DNA of 64,000 nucleotides from Neospora caninum Liverpool (taxonomy: Eukaryota > Apicomplexa > Conoidasida > Eucoccidiorida > Sarcocystidae): NCBI RefSeq assembly GCF_000208865.1, contig NC_018394.1, forward strand, positions 3,599,797 through 3,663,796, given 5' to 3'. The position numbers and the translations under genes were made by a program. The first letter of the stretch is position 1. Each line of letters begins with the position of its first letter. Positions 35,202 to 45,869 of this stretch are shown here, in pieces. The notes beneath the pieces were generated by a model. That model made no database searches and was not told where the DNA came from. It was given only the letters and a program-made list of their open reading frames with translations.

Positions 35202-36864
35202 ATGTCTGCCTGTTTTTGCGCTCTTGCGGCGCATGGGACGACTACGTTGATCAGGATGCGGGGCTTCACTAGAGCGTCAGGGGGGACCGTCCTTTCTTCC
35301 GTATTTGAATCCTTTCGGGGCAGCTTGGCAGAGAACTGCGCGAAGCCGTCATTGCGCCTGCTGTCCCCTTGTTCTGCATCGTTGTTCCCCGCTGCGAGAG
35401 TCGTCTCGTCCCTGGGGAACACAGGGATATCCATTCCAGGACCGGGAAGACCCCTCTCCTTAGCCCTCGGGCCACGAGCCGCCGTTCCACGAGAGAATCA
35501 CTACACGGTAATTCACGCAGGTGCTTCGAAGGCGACCGGAAGGCACTTCCCCGCCACTCTGTCGCCGTCCAGGTGTGCGAATGAACAGGGAGGGTTAGCG
35601 AGAAAAGGCGCCCGTCCAAATGCCCTCGAGCCGGCCCAGGTTTTCCGCCACGGACTCTGTGGAAAACCCTCTCCGCCGCGAACTCGTGAACGGAGTGTGC
35701 AGTGCACTCCTGCACGGGCGATCCGTCGACGCTCCTTTTCGACAGCCGCGGCCACGACGCGGCCGCGAGTGGGCGCAAGCGGCAGCAGTTCGATCCTCAC
35801 TCCCAAGCTCGTCCTGCGCCGAGACGAAACGGTCAAACGACGCTTTCCGCCCAGCCTCGTGGAAGGTGTGCAGAAGGGATGCTTCTCTTGCAGGGCGTCA
35901 AGAGATGGGCAAGGCCGAGAGGAGCGGTCTCTCGTCACTATGTGGAATCGTGTGTCCCTGATCGTGTTGTCCCGCTCCAAGCAACTGCTTCTGCTGGAGA
36001 TTCCCTCCGTTTCGCCTTTCGTGGCCCCGACGGCTGCAGCCGCGGACGCGCTTCTTCAGGCTACGCGACGTGCCCCGAAAACCGCGTCTCAGGCGATCCC
36101 CATCCCCCAGCGCAGCCTCTCGGTATTTTCCGTCTGGTCGCGTGCTGGCTTCTCCTGAGGCTTCCACTGAAGTTTTAACACTCGACACCCTGAGCGCCTC
36201 AGGCTCTTCCTCGTTTCGTCTGTGGGTTAAAACGTTTCAGGCGAATACGCGGTGCTTCCCGCTCACCCGATCCCCGCCTCGATCCCGCGGCCGCCGTACG
36301 CCAGCAGTTCCAGGGGACAAACGGACAGAGGCTTCCACACGTCAGACGCACCTGGAGAGATTCAGACTCCCGAAGCTCTGGAGAAAATCCGGGCGGCTGC
36401 TGCCGTTGCAGCGAATGCTCTGAAACTCGGCCTCGACGCCGCCCGCGAGGGTAAGGGCTCTCAGGAGAGACTGATCGTATCCCAAGCAAACGCATTCCCG
36501 ACGCGAGAAGGGCCATCGGGAATGCGCCGCCGTCCCCGGTGCCGCACACAAACCGTCGTGACGCAGTGCAGAGCCGATCGAAGCAGCCAAAACGGGAACA
36601 GCGCTCGAAAACGTTCTGAGCAAAGATTCTGCCGTGCATATCTGCCGAACAGGCAAGAAAACGTTTTCGCGGAAAGCTGGCTTCTCGCTCGCGTGGACAG
36701 CAGAGAGAAGGAAAGCGAAACTTTGCACACTTTTTCTAGGCAGAGAGAGGCCCGTACAGCGGCGCACCAGGCGCGTCACGTTTTGTGTCGCACAGCGACA
36801 GACGATCTCGGTCTCTTCGACTGCAGTGATCTGGATTGAACGCCTTGGCAGCACGCATATACAG

Positions 36865-36900
<36 letters not shown>

Positions 36901-39900
36901 TTATATATATATATATATATCAACATAGATTGGAGTGCATATGCACCCGCAACGAGATCCACGTATAGCGAGAGGGCGCGCATTCGAGCGGTGGCCTGGA
37001 TGTTCCTGTGCCGCGTGTGAATGGCGTGATGTCTTGAAGAGACACTGTGCCCTAGGCGTCAAAAATGGGGTGGAAAGGATGCCGTCAAATGGATGTCATC
37101 AACGGGGGGTTTTGGGCCCCGTGTTCGGCCACTCTGCTCGGGTTCCTTTCCTGACGAGAGTCGAGGCAGTGAAGACTCGGCGCAAACTGTTCACACGGCT
37201 GAACGTAACGCTGGTAGCAATTGAGGCTAGGAAAAACGCGCAGGGGAACTGAGTTCCGTGGCAGCCTCGACCGTCGCTGGAGCACCCAGGAAAGGCGCGC
37301 ACACGCTCTCTGTGCTTCGACACCGTCTTTGAGCGCGTGCAGGCGTAACGACCGAGGACCTCGACAAGATCGTGCACGAGTACATCGTCAGTGTTGGGGC
37401 GTATCCTGCAGCGGTGAACTTCCACAACTTCCCCAAAGCAGTCTGCGCGTCCGTTAACGAGGGTGAGCGCCGGTGCTTCTGCTCTCTCCTGTCGCTTCTC
37501 TCCGTGAATCCCACGCCCCATCGCCTCGAAACGCCCGTGGCTAGTTCTCGAGCGTCGCCGGGTGTCAGCTTGCCTGTGCGTGTCTCGCTGCCCGCCTTTT
37601 GTCGGTTTTCGTGTAAGAGTGTCGCAAGGCATTTACTTGCATTTAAACGGTTCGAGGAACCGTGCTGGTCCTGTCCCGGGAAGGGGAAAGTGGGCGTCCA
37701 GTGATCTCTCGTCGGAGCACCCCCGCGGTTTTGAACGTCACACGTCCAGGCTGCGTTTACCCGGACAGCGTACTCCCTACTCAAGGTTGCGACATACGCG
37801 AACTGTGTGCTGCATAGTAAAAGCCTTCGCAGGTGGTTAGACAGCGGCAAGAGACCACAGCGGCGTGTGTGCCGAGAAGACAACGGTTGCACATGTGGGT
37901 GTGCTGGTGCGTTTCCGTTCCGCAGCCGTTTGCCACGGGATTCCCGACCTTCGTCCTCTCCAAGATGGAGACATCGTCACTTTGGACTGCACTGCCTATG
38001 TCGACGGCTTCTTTGGTACGTGCCAGGAGAGGGCGGTTTCGTGGTTGACATGCCTTCGATTGGCGATTCGGCTCTTTGCGACGCCCTCTCGCGTCAAGTG
38101 GAAACAACGCAGTTTCTTGTGTGTCCTAGAGGCCACACGAAACCTGAATCCAGCTTTGGTGGCGCTCCTTTCGCAGGGCGCGCGCGGCACGCCGTTCCGG
38201 GCCGCAGAGGCTCACTCCCTTGAACCAGGCGCCTTCCGAGGACTGCTCGGCCCCCGGGCACAAGCGCTTTCGAGCCTCAAGCGGAGACTGTCTCTCAAAC
38301 GGGCGAGGACTGAAACAGGAAGAGAAGGCGCGTGCGTGGCCGGTTTGTTGAGGGAATCCGGCAACCCTCGGAGGTCCCCTGGGGCCTCGATGCACGTTCC
38401 GTGAGGAATTCTCGAAAATGCGCACGCGTGTTCCCGGCTTTTCGTCCCTCTTCTGCAGGAGACTGCGCAGGCACTGCGATGGTCGGGAATGTTAGTGAGG
38501 CTCACCGTAATCTCGTCGAAACGTCCAAGGTAAGGTCGCCACCGGTATCTTCTGGTGTCCGTTTCGACGGCTCTCTTTCTCGTGTTCCACGTGACGGGGT
38601 ACATCCGTAAGAGGGCACATAGCTCCAGATGTGTTGCTGTCCAAGGTTCCACAACGCCGTCACTTGGCGAAGCCTGGAGGTCCGCTCGTGACACCGAAGC
38701 GCCGCGCGTATGCCACGAGACGCTTCCCTCATTTCCTCTCGAGAGCGCCCCGGGGGCCTCCGCCTCTGGAGTGTCGCGGTATGGCCTCAGCATGTCGCCT
38801 CGGGCGCACTTTGCGCGTCCTGCACTTGGCAAAAATGCAGGTTGTCTTCCACAGCTGCCGTGTACACCCGTTTCTTCGCTCCGTTGTTCCCCTCTCTGCC
38901 GCTCGCCCGCGGGCCTTTCCTTCGACGCCGCGAACGACTCGAGCGACATAGGCAGTGAATTTGAAAACGAATTTCTCCGTTTCCTCAGGAGTGTTTGGAC
39001 GCGGCGGTGAAGCTTCTCCACCCCGGCTTGCCGATCAGGGAGGTCGGTCGATGCGTCGCGTAAGCAGAGAGAGGACGTCCAAGAGTGCTCTCGCGGATGA
39101 TCGACGAGTAAAGGGGGGAACGATGAATCGCTCTAGCATCGCCGGCCAAGGCCGAGGTGCGCGGGGTTTGAGTCAGCTGAGAGTCCCCAGAAACCCCGAA
39201 GGGCGCTACGGAGACAGGAGCGTTTCTTCCTTTCGGTTGCGGGTTGTAAAGCCAAGCACTGCAGCTGTCCCTATGGGAATGAGTAGATCAGAGCAGTCGT
39301 GCAGTTCGTCGACGGGGAAGTTATTGGTAGAGCGTTATTGTGGCTAAAAAGAGAAATGGTGTAATGGAGAAGTGTTTTTATGGCGCGTCGCTTCGTGCCA
39401 GAATCTGCTTCCGTACGTTTTTGAAAACTCTGTTTCAGAATCCCCAGGCCTTTGCTTCTTTCGGGCTGCAGAGTTCGTCGCGGGGCACAGGGAACCTGTC
39501 CCGTTAGATCCAGATTCTGATTTCAAAACCTCAGCACAATACCCAGCTCTTTGTGGGAAAACCAAAGCCAAGGTCTGGTTTTAGGAGCAAACAAATGCGC
39601 GTCTACGCAGGCTACGTGACGGCTCTCCTGGGCCTTTGCAGTCCCGGGCCCTCCCTTATTCTCAGACCGCGTCCCGTCTTGTGGATTTCACACGGCGTCA
39701 TACTGTGGTGTTTCTTCCCTGCCATGTGCTTTGGGTGTATCTGCAGAGAGCTTGCGCAAAAAAGGGGATTTTCAGTAGTTCGCGAGTTCTGCGGTCACTT
39801 CATCGGGCGCAAAATGCACCTACCGCCGTTGATTTCTCACGTCTACCGTAGGTCTTTTCTCGCTCCGCTGAGGACCAAATGGTCATAGATGCGGTCCTGG

Positions 39901-41201
39901 GTACTTGCCTGCGAAACCGCTCAGAGTCTCTGGAGCCGTGACATGATGTTCGGCGGCCAGAGGGTTTAGAGGGTGTGTAGGGCCCTTCCAAGTACCCTTC
40001 GGACTGCTGTCCGGATAGGCGGTTGGAGCCTTTAGGTTGGAAAGGGAGGCGTTCGTTTCCTCTTCGGCCTGTGTCGGGACTGGGGCCGTCGAGAAGAGTC
40101 GAGAGGCAGTCACTTGCTCATTCTGGGACGTCGTTGACCGTTGGCAATTTAGAGGTAGTGTGCGTTCTGGAATGTGTTTCCAGCAAACGATACACAGGGC
40201 GTTTTCCGCGTTGGTCAGACCTTCACCATCGGTAAGGGGTGCCAGCGAGGCGCGCAGCGATTTTAGAAAGGCTAGAAAGGCTTGTGGCTGTCAAAAACAA
40301 CGCAATAGCAAAAGAAACCCCCTGACACCCTCTCTCCAGTTTTCTGCTCGGGTTCGGAAAACTGGGCAGCTTCCAGGCGCGGGCCCATCCTTTCGTGGGT
40401 CCCTACGTAAAGCTACAGATGTTCCTTCGGGCGCCCCAGGGCCACAGTCTGTCTCGCGCGGCGGGGGCTGCAACCTGTCTCTTCCCTGGGGCTCTGCCGC
40501 TGTCGCCATGCCTCCATTCAGCCGGGCGTCATTCTCCCTCGCACCAGTCTTGGTGTTGGTCTTTGCAGAGCCAATTCTCTGCGAAGGCGCTCCAGACCTC
40601 TTCACCTGGAAGGACGGGTGGACCATCGTGACCCAAGACGGCGGCCGAGCAGCACAGTTTGTAAGGAATGGAGAAAACGCCGTCTAAGTCTGACAACTGC
40701 TCGTTCAGATCGTCCCGTCCTGCGTCTTCGTGCCGCGAGAGAATCACTGCTTGAGCAGTCCTGCTTCGCCTAGACGTCTCCCTTATGCCATCGGCGGACG
40801 CGCATACGAATGCGGTTCCCCACACAAAAAGTGGGGACATTTTCAGGCGTGGACGACCTCTTCATGTTCAAACGAAGCGGCTTCGAACTCAGCGTGTCGT
40901 GGCGCGAGGAGGCTCACCCTCGGTCGAATCCCACCGCGTGGATCTGCGCCGTGCGTTGTGTCGTGGTAATAGCAATATACAGGGTCTAGCTATGATCTTA
41001 CGTTCTTAGTTACGCTGCACGGAGGATGCGGTAACTTCTTCTGCGTGATGTGGCGAGAGTGTCGGTGAATGAATTATCAGACACATTGACGATATTCTGG
41101 TCGTCGGTCCCCGTCCCCCCTGTCGTGTTTTTGCCTCTCAGGAACACACGATCCTAATGACGCCGGAGGGCGCGGAGCTTCTCACCCAGGCGACTATTTG
41201 A
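35202..41201 (+). CDS. Methionine aminopeptidase, type I, probably organellar, 10 exons
   Basis: Exons: 35202-35865, 36241-36450, 37343-37462, 37926-38015, 38459-38529, 38989-39059, 39747-39847, 40184-40231, 40569-40660, 41142-41201. Phases close, giving 508 residues. It removes the initiator methionine from new proteins. The catalytic domain starts near residue 225 ([16 protein letters not shown]). His335 sits in VCHGIPD. The two-metal ligands are all present: Asp352 (VTLD), Asp363 (GDCAG), His426 (CGH), Glu459 (TIEP) and Glu490 (QFEHT). His433 fits the second active-site His. Oddly, the usual CGHGIG reads CGHFIG. The first 220 residues are Ser/Arg/Ala-rich with a mildly hydrophobic start, and there is no zinc-finger domain of the cytosolic MetAP1 kind. 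This suggests targeting to mitochondrion or apicoplast; which one is not decided. A second ATG at 35256 is an alternative start. Confidence 0.93.
36864..36920. repeat. (AT)n microsatellite, interrupted
   Basis: About 57 bp of AT repeats broken twice by ttta, in the second intron of the methionine aminopeptidase gene. It is the longest microsatellite in the window. Confidence 0.96.
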
Positions 41202-42382
41202 TTTGCTGTGTTCTCATCACCCTAAGCAGAGTCTTTTATCTGCTTGTGGGGCGTCTGGCGGGAAGTCCACACCGTGCAAGCGCGTTTTCTTCTGGAGGCG
41301 CACTGCGCTGCGTACGTCATCCGGTTCCAGCATTTTAAGGCAGCAGAGGTTGACTGCTCTTCGGGGAGGCTTTCAAACGTCTCCACGCGTCTCATGCTTC
41401 CGTGCTCCCCGGCCGCTACGCCCTTTTCCAGCAACGTTTTATAAACGCTACAAGAACGGAGATGTTGTAATTCTCATGCAAGACGTCGCATACGGTTCTC
41501 TGTGCATGGCTTGGCTGTCCACACATCGTGCAAATAGACCACAGAGGGGGGGGCAAAACTCGAAGGAAGAAGAATAGCTCCGATGCCGAAGCAGTCTCGA
41601 CTTGCCTCTCAATCCTGCGTGGCTCACGGGTGTCTGTCTGCACAGGGCTGAAACTGCATATGGGGGTACACTGGGTTCGACATATTTTCCGTACCCCCGT
41701 CGCCTTTTCGGGTTCTGTTCCTCAGTGCTAGAGGACGCACCTGAGGCGCCATTCCGCAGGGTCTGTGCGTACCCCTTCGAGAGGATGACGGCTGCGTCGT
41801 TCGTGGCTGTTCTCTTCGGGCTCCATGGGCAACTGGCCGGCTGTCAGCCATGACTGGGTCCTCTTTGTATATGCCTGTTCTTCTATCTTCACAGGTCATA
41901 TACAGTTACATATTTTATTTTCTGCTCTTGACTCATGCGACTCGCCCGCACAGATTCGATTATCTGCCTTTTACTGACAGTTGCGCGGCCGGGGGATCCA
42001 GATTCCTACCTGGCACTCCCCCGTGTGAGATGGATCAGAGAGACTCCGCAGCATCTAGGGCACACCGCAGAAGTCCAGGTCTCAATAGCGCGTCACTTTT
42101 TCTTGAAGGCAAAACCTTCTAACGCGACCAAGCTGGACGGGTATCAAACGCCCTCTGCTGCCGAAGGATAGTCGAATCCTCACTGTGAGAAGTGCTCGCC
42201 GCTGCCTCCTCTCAGACTCCATAGTGGGAACCCAACACTGCGGCAAACGCCGTGAAAGTGACAGGCGCATAGCAGTGTATAGAAATGGAAACACAAGGAC
42301 ATATCCACGTACACAAGTCATGTCTGTGTGCCCACGTTGTTCATGAACTTCAGAATATGCAGTCGTATACGCAAAATACATG

Positions 42383-42412
<30 letters not shown>
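41202..42412. other. 3' flank of methionine aminopeptidase
   Basis: No gene is supported. A plus ORF at 41203-41577 begins right after the aminopeptidase stop but has no domain and probably lies in the 3' UTR. An (AT)n run (42387-42414) closes the region. Confidence 0.55.

Positions 42413-42414
<2 letters not shown>
42387..42414. repeat. (AT)n microsatellite
   Basis: An AT run immediately before, and overlapping by one or two bases, the ATG of the small Cys-rich ORF at 42413. Confidence 0.96.
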
Positions 42415-42604
42415 GGATCGTTTATGGCGGCCTACGGACACGCCCCCGAAAACCACCTTGCGGTGCGGGACCTGCCGAAGATGGTCCGAGTACTCCCGAT
42501 CGGCGGATACCTTCCCCAAGGGCTGTGACCCCCACCAACGCTGCTCCGACGAAAACGCAGCATATCAGCATTGCGTGGAGGCGAAAGGCAGATGGCGCTT
42601 GTAA
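42413..42604 (+). CDS. Possible small Cys-rich protein or terminal exon (63 residues)
   Basis: Starting at the ATG right after the (AT)n run, the frame gives 63 residues with five cysteines: C-x2-C, then KGC-x5-C-x9-C. Polar, charged residues and two Trp lie between them. One C-x9-C pair recalls CHCH-type mitochondrial proteins, but a matching second pair is missing, so I do not call that family. The frame stays open upstream through the (AT)n repeat, which would encode an Ile/Tyr run, so the real start or an upstream exon is unknown. It might be a chance ORF between the aminopeptidase and the next gene. Confidence 0.3.
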
Positions 42605-42934
42605 GCCGTGAGGAGTTTTGAGCCAGATGCTCCGGGCTTGACACAGACGGAGCAGGTGTCTGCTCGTACGTCGCCTGATGAATGGAGGCAGACTAGGAAC
42701 GCCTGAGCACAGTTCATGCAAGGGGTGTACAAAGCTGTTGTCCTCGCAGTATGCACCCGTACTGCGGTGGACCTACGCATACCCGGAAGTGGCGGCCGTT
42801 GAACCCCATTCCAGCTTAACGTAGACACGCCCAGAAAGCGATATCTCGATTGCACCTTTTAGTGGCAAAGGAGAACCTGCTGTCGAGGACACGGATCGTG
42901 TCGCTATTCGTTTCTAAGTATCCCGCAGCAAACC

Positions 42935-44328
42935 ATGCACTCTGAACTCAACAGCAGCGAGCGAGATTTTATGAGGACGTTGAGAGATACCCGAAGAGAA
43001 GAAACTCAAGCGCGGAGTGTGAGAAGCTTTGATGACGACAGAGACCTCTAGCTAGCCCCTTGAAAGGCAGCACAAAAGAAGAACCTATTAGACTGCCTGA
43101 ACACGCCTACTGCAGAGGTTCACGATTCACGATATGCCTCGGGATGGTGTCGCGGCCGCATTCAGTAATGTCAACACCCCGCCGATAATACTGACTCGCT
43201 CCCAAACAGAGAGCGATGATGCGAGTTTGGGGAGCCCTCAGGGAACTACAAACTACAAAGTGCACGGGAAGTCAGCGCAACAAGGAGCAGACGATGGAGG
43301 CAGTCAATCGTCCAAATGGTCACGGGGGTACAGAACGCCTTCCGATGAAAAAAACGCAGGTGAAAAGCGCAGCACACGGGCGGTTGGTCATGTGATAATC
43401 TCAGTAACTGATACCAGATCGAGAGAGAAATATCAAAAAAAAGGGAGGCCAAGAATCCAGGTAGGCAGACAAATGACAGCGTAGACGGCGAAAGCAAAAT
43501 TAACACTTTTGACCCGGGCGGCAACAACAAATGTTGGCACTTCCAGCAACCAATTTTTTTCTCCTATGTTGGGGAATCAAGGCAGACTGACTGGCAAGTG
43601 CTTCAGTCCACACTCAGCTATACCTCGGGAAGACCAACAAGCTGCAGTGAGCTACAGAGTGAACGAGACGCAGGTGCAATGGAGAACTCGTTGATCTCGG
43701 GCATCTACGTGTCCGGCATGAATCGCCACCGTACTCCTTCAGAATTAAGGCCAAACAGTGTGTATCGTGAAACGGGTGCTTGGGATCAATCATCTCGAGA
43801 TCAAAGCCCTTTCCCTGGAGATATCGTTCTTCCAGAAGAATACGGCCTGCGTGTATTTGTTGCCGGGGCGAAGCGCCAACCTCGCGCCGTGTGCGTTTGC
43901 ACGTTACTCTTCACCATACGCGGCGGATGGTGCAAGTGTGTGTCCCTGTTCGTGTCTCCCCGAACGGAAGCCGATGGAAAAATGTAGCCGCTCCCCTTCA
44001 GATGTTCTCCAGACTTCACGCGAATGCGGGTTTTTGTGTCACGCTGGTACCTCAAAAGAGTCTCGAGGGCGATGAAACTATCCTCAGTCCTTATTGCAGT
44101 GTACTTAAGTTGTTGAAACGTTGACACCGGCTTCGTCTGCGTATATGTGGCGATTTGTTTAGGTGTGTCACCAGCGCTCGCAGAGACTGCGAACTAACGC
44201 TCTCCAAGGACTCCAAGTTCTACTGCATGCACGTGTGTATCTCGGCTTGTCCCGGAGTTCCGCAGGAGACATCCAGGAGTCTCAAGCGTTTTCATGCCTC
44301 ACTGGAAAAGCGTCAGGATATTAGTTAA
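42935..44328 (+). CDS. Uncharacterised gene, about 327 residues (alternative 355-residue form ending at 45436)
   Basis: Proposed exons are 42935-43018, 43116-43460, 43547-43935 and 44163-44328, with GT/AG borders and matching phases at each join. The start is MHSELNSSERDF. The middle is Ser/Gln/Arg-rich and polar (SQTESDDASLGSPQG). Exon 3 ends in a more ordered stretch (GDIVLPEEYGLRVFVAGAKR). Exon 4 carries several Cys (RRDCELTLSKDSKFYCMH). A second ending is possible: donor after 44232, in phase with an acceptor at 45256 and a last exon 45257-45436 (SHVANGGAVRVLRSEDLRLP and onward). I recognise no family. The first two introns are short (97 and 86 bp) for this kind of genome and the donor at 43936 is weak, so the model is tentative. 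Confidence 0.4.
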
Positions 44329-45869
44329 AATCTCGCCTTCGTAAGGACCTTCCGTATGCTCGTCCTACCTCCCCTTTCGCCCTCGACAACACGTCAGGTT
44401 GTCGTATCGCCGCTTGTTGCCTCATTTTCTTGCGGCTGTCTGGTCAAAAAATGTCTTTGGTTCCGCTTCTGAATCCGCCTTCTATCTTGCTTTTTACCCG
44501 TCCCCTGGGATGGTAATACTCTCAGCTACTCTCGCCTCTCTTTTCGCCACCTTACCCTGCTAACTTTTCCCTTCCTGTGTGTCTGAAATTTGGTACTTTT
44601 CCAGAACACGCATGCCTTCTCAAACAACACATCCCTAACTCATAGCTCTGCTAATCGCAAGAGGCACGCACCGCTCGTGTCGCCCTATCGAGGCACTAGA
44701 GTCTCGCATCTCTGAAAAGAGGCCGAAACGTTGGCGCTTAATCTGTATGCTCTCTAGCATGCGCCCTCCTTTTGGAGGGCGCAACTCTGATTGTGGTCGG
44801 CACTGACCACAAGGTTGCAAGAGTGACACGGTGCGTGTGTGCGTACAGAACGCACAACGGTTTCCTATCGTGACACCAAGAGCACGCAGCAGTACAGTTG
44901 TAACACCGTCTGGGTCCGGCTCGGGGAAGTCGGCCTTTTTCGTCTGTCGCCAACGAGGGATTCTGTGCCATCGGCTTGCAGAGACATTTGTGTGTATCTG
45001 ATAGAGCTCCTTGTGTGTGGGCATCCACGTGCACAGACGAAGACGCATGTATGAATGTACTACTGCTATCTGCGTGATTGACTGGGCGTGCCTCCAGGTG
45101 TGCCTCTGCCTCCGTATATCTGTTGTGTTCGTTATGACTGTTCTCAGTGAACGGGGGCGCACAGCTACGGGTACATCTCTAGGTACATCCAGACAGATAT
45201 GAATGCAGTTCTGTGTACGCCTACAGTGCAATTGAGGCTCGCGTGTGTGTTTGCAGTCTCACGTGGCGAACGGCGGTGCCGTTCGTGTTCTGCGTTCTGA
45301 GGACCTCCGTCTTCCGTTTCTGTGCGTTCTCTGGCAGCCGGCCGATTGCCAGCTGGCGATTTTCTCTTTGTCTTTGACGCTCGAATGTCTCGCGCGGTGT
45401 TCAGTTCTCTCTCCTAAACCATGCACAGCCGCCTAGCTATCACGCCTCGGTGGCAGCGTGGGAGAGTCGAAACGGACGACAGGAGAAAGGTGAAAACGAG
45501 GGGGAAGGAAGGCTTTCCAGGGGTTCATCGAACTCGGACATCCTCCAATCTAAATCGAGCGTAGCACTGTTTGCCTGAATAGCAACTTTCGCCCCCTCTT
45601 CCCCTTGTGGGTTTTTCCTTTTCCTCGTCTTTCTGTGGATGCCTCCCTCGATCCAATGCCCTACCGAATCTCCACCTCCGGCGACTTGCGACGTGTCCGG
45701 CGTCCCCTTTTCAGGGAGTCTCCCGTAGTCGCGTTTCGTTCGAATGCAAGCAAGGAAACGAGCAGCTACGTTTCACCCCTCGTTTCCGCCGCTGCTGCAA
45801 CTTGCTTCTTTCCCCCAGCGACAGGCCGGTGTGTTTTGCTTGAGCCCGCGGCCTTCTTTTGTTCGCAGA
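44329..45869. other. Intergenic region, including a possible alternative last exon
   Basis: Mostly without convincing coding sequence, apart from 45257-45436. That segment follows a good acceptor (tttgcag) and reads as a 59-residue hydrophobic C-terminus ending in TAG, possibly the last exon of the upstream gene. The last 250 bp are CT-rich and form the leader of the P4-ATPase gene. Confidence 0.45.
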
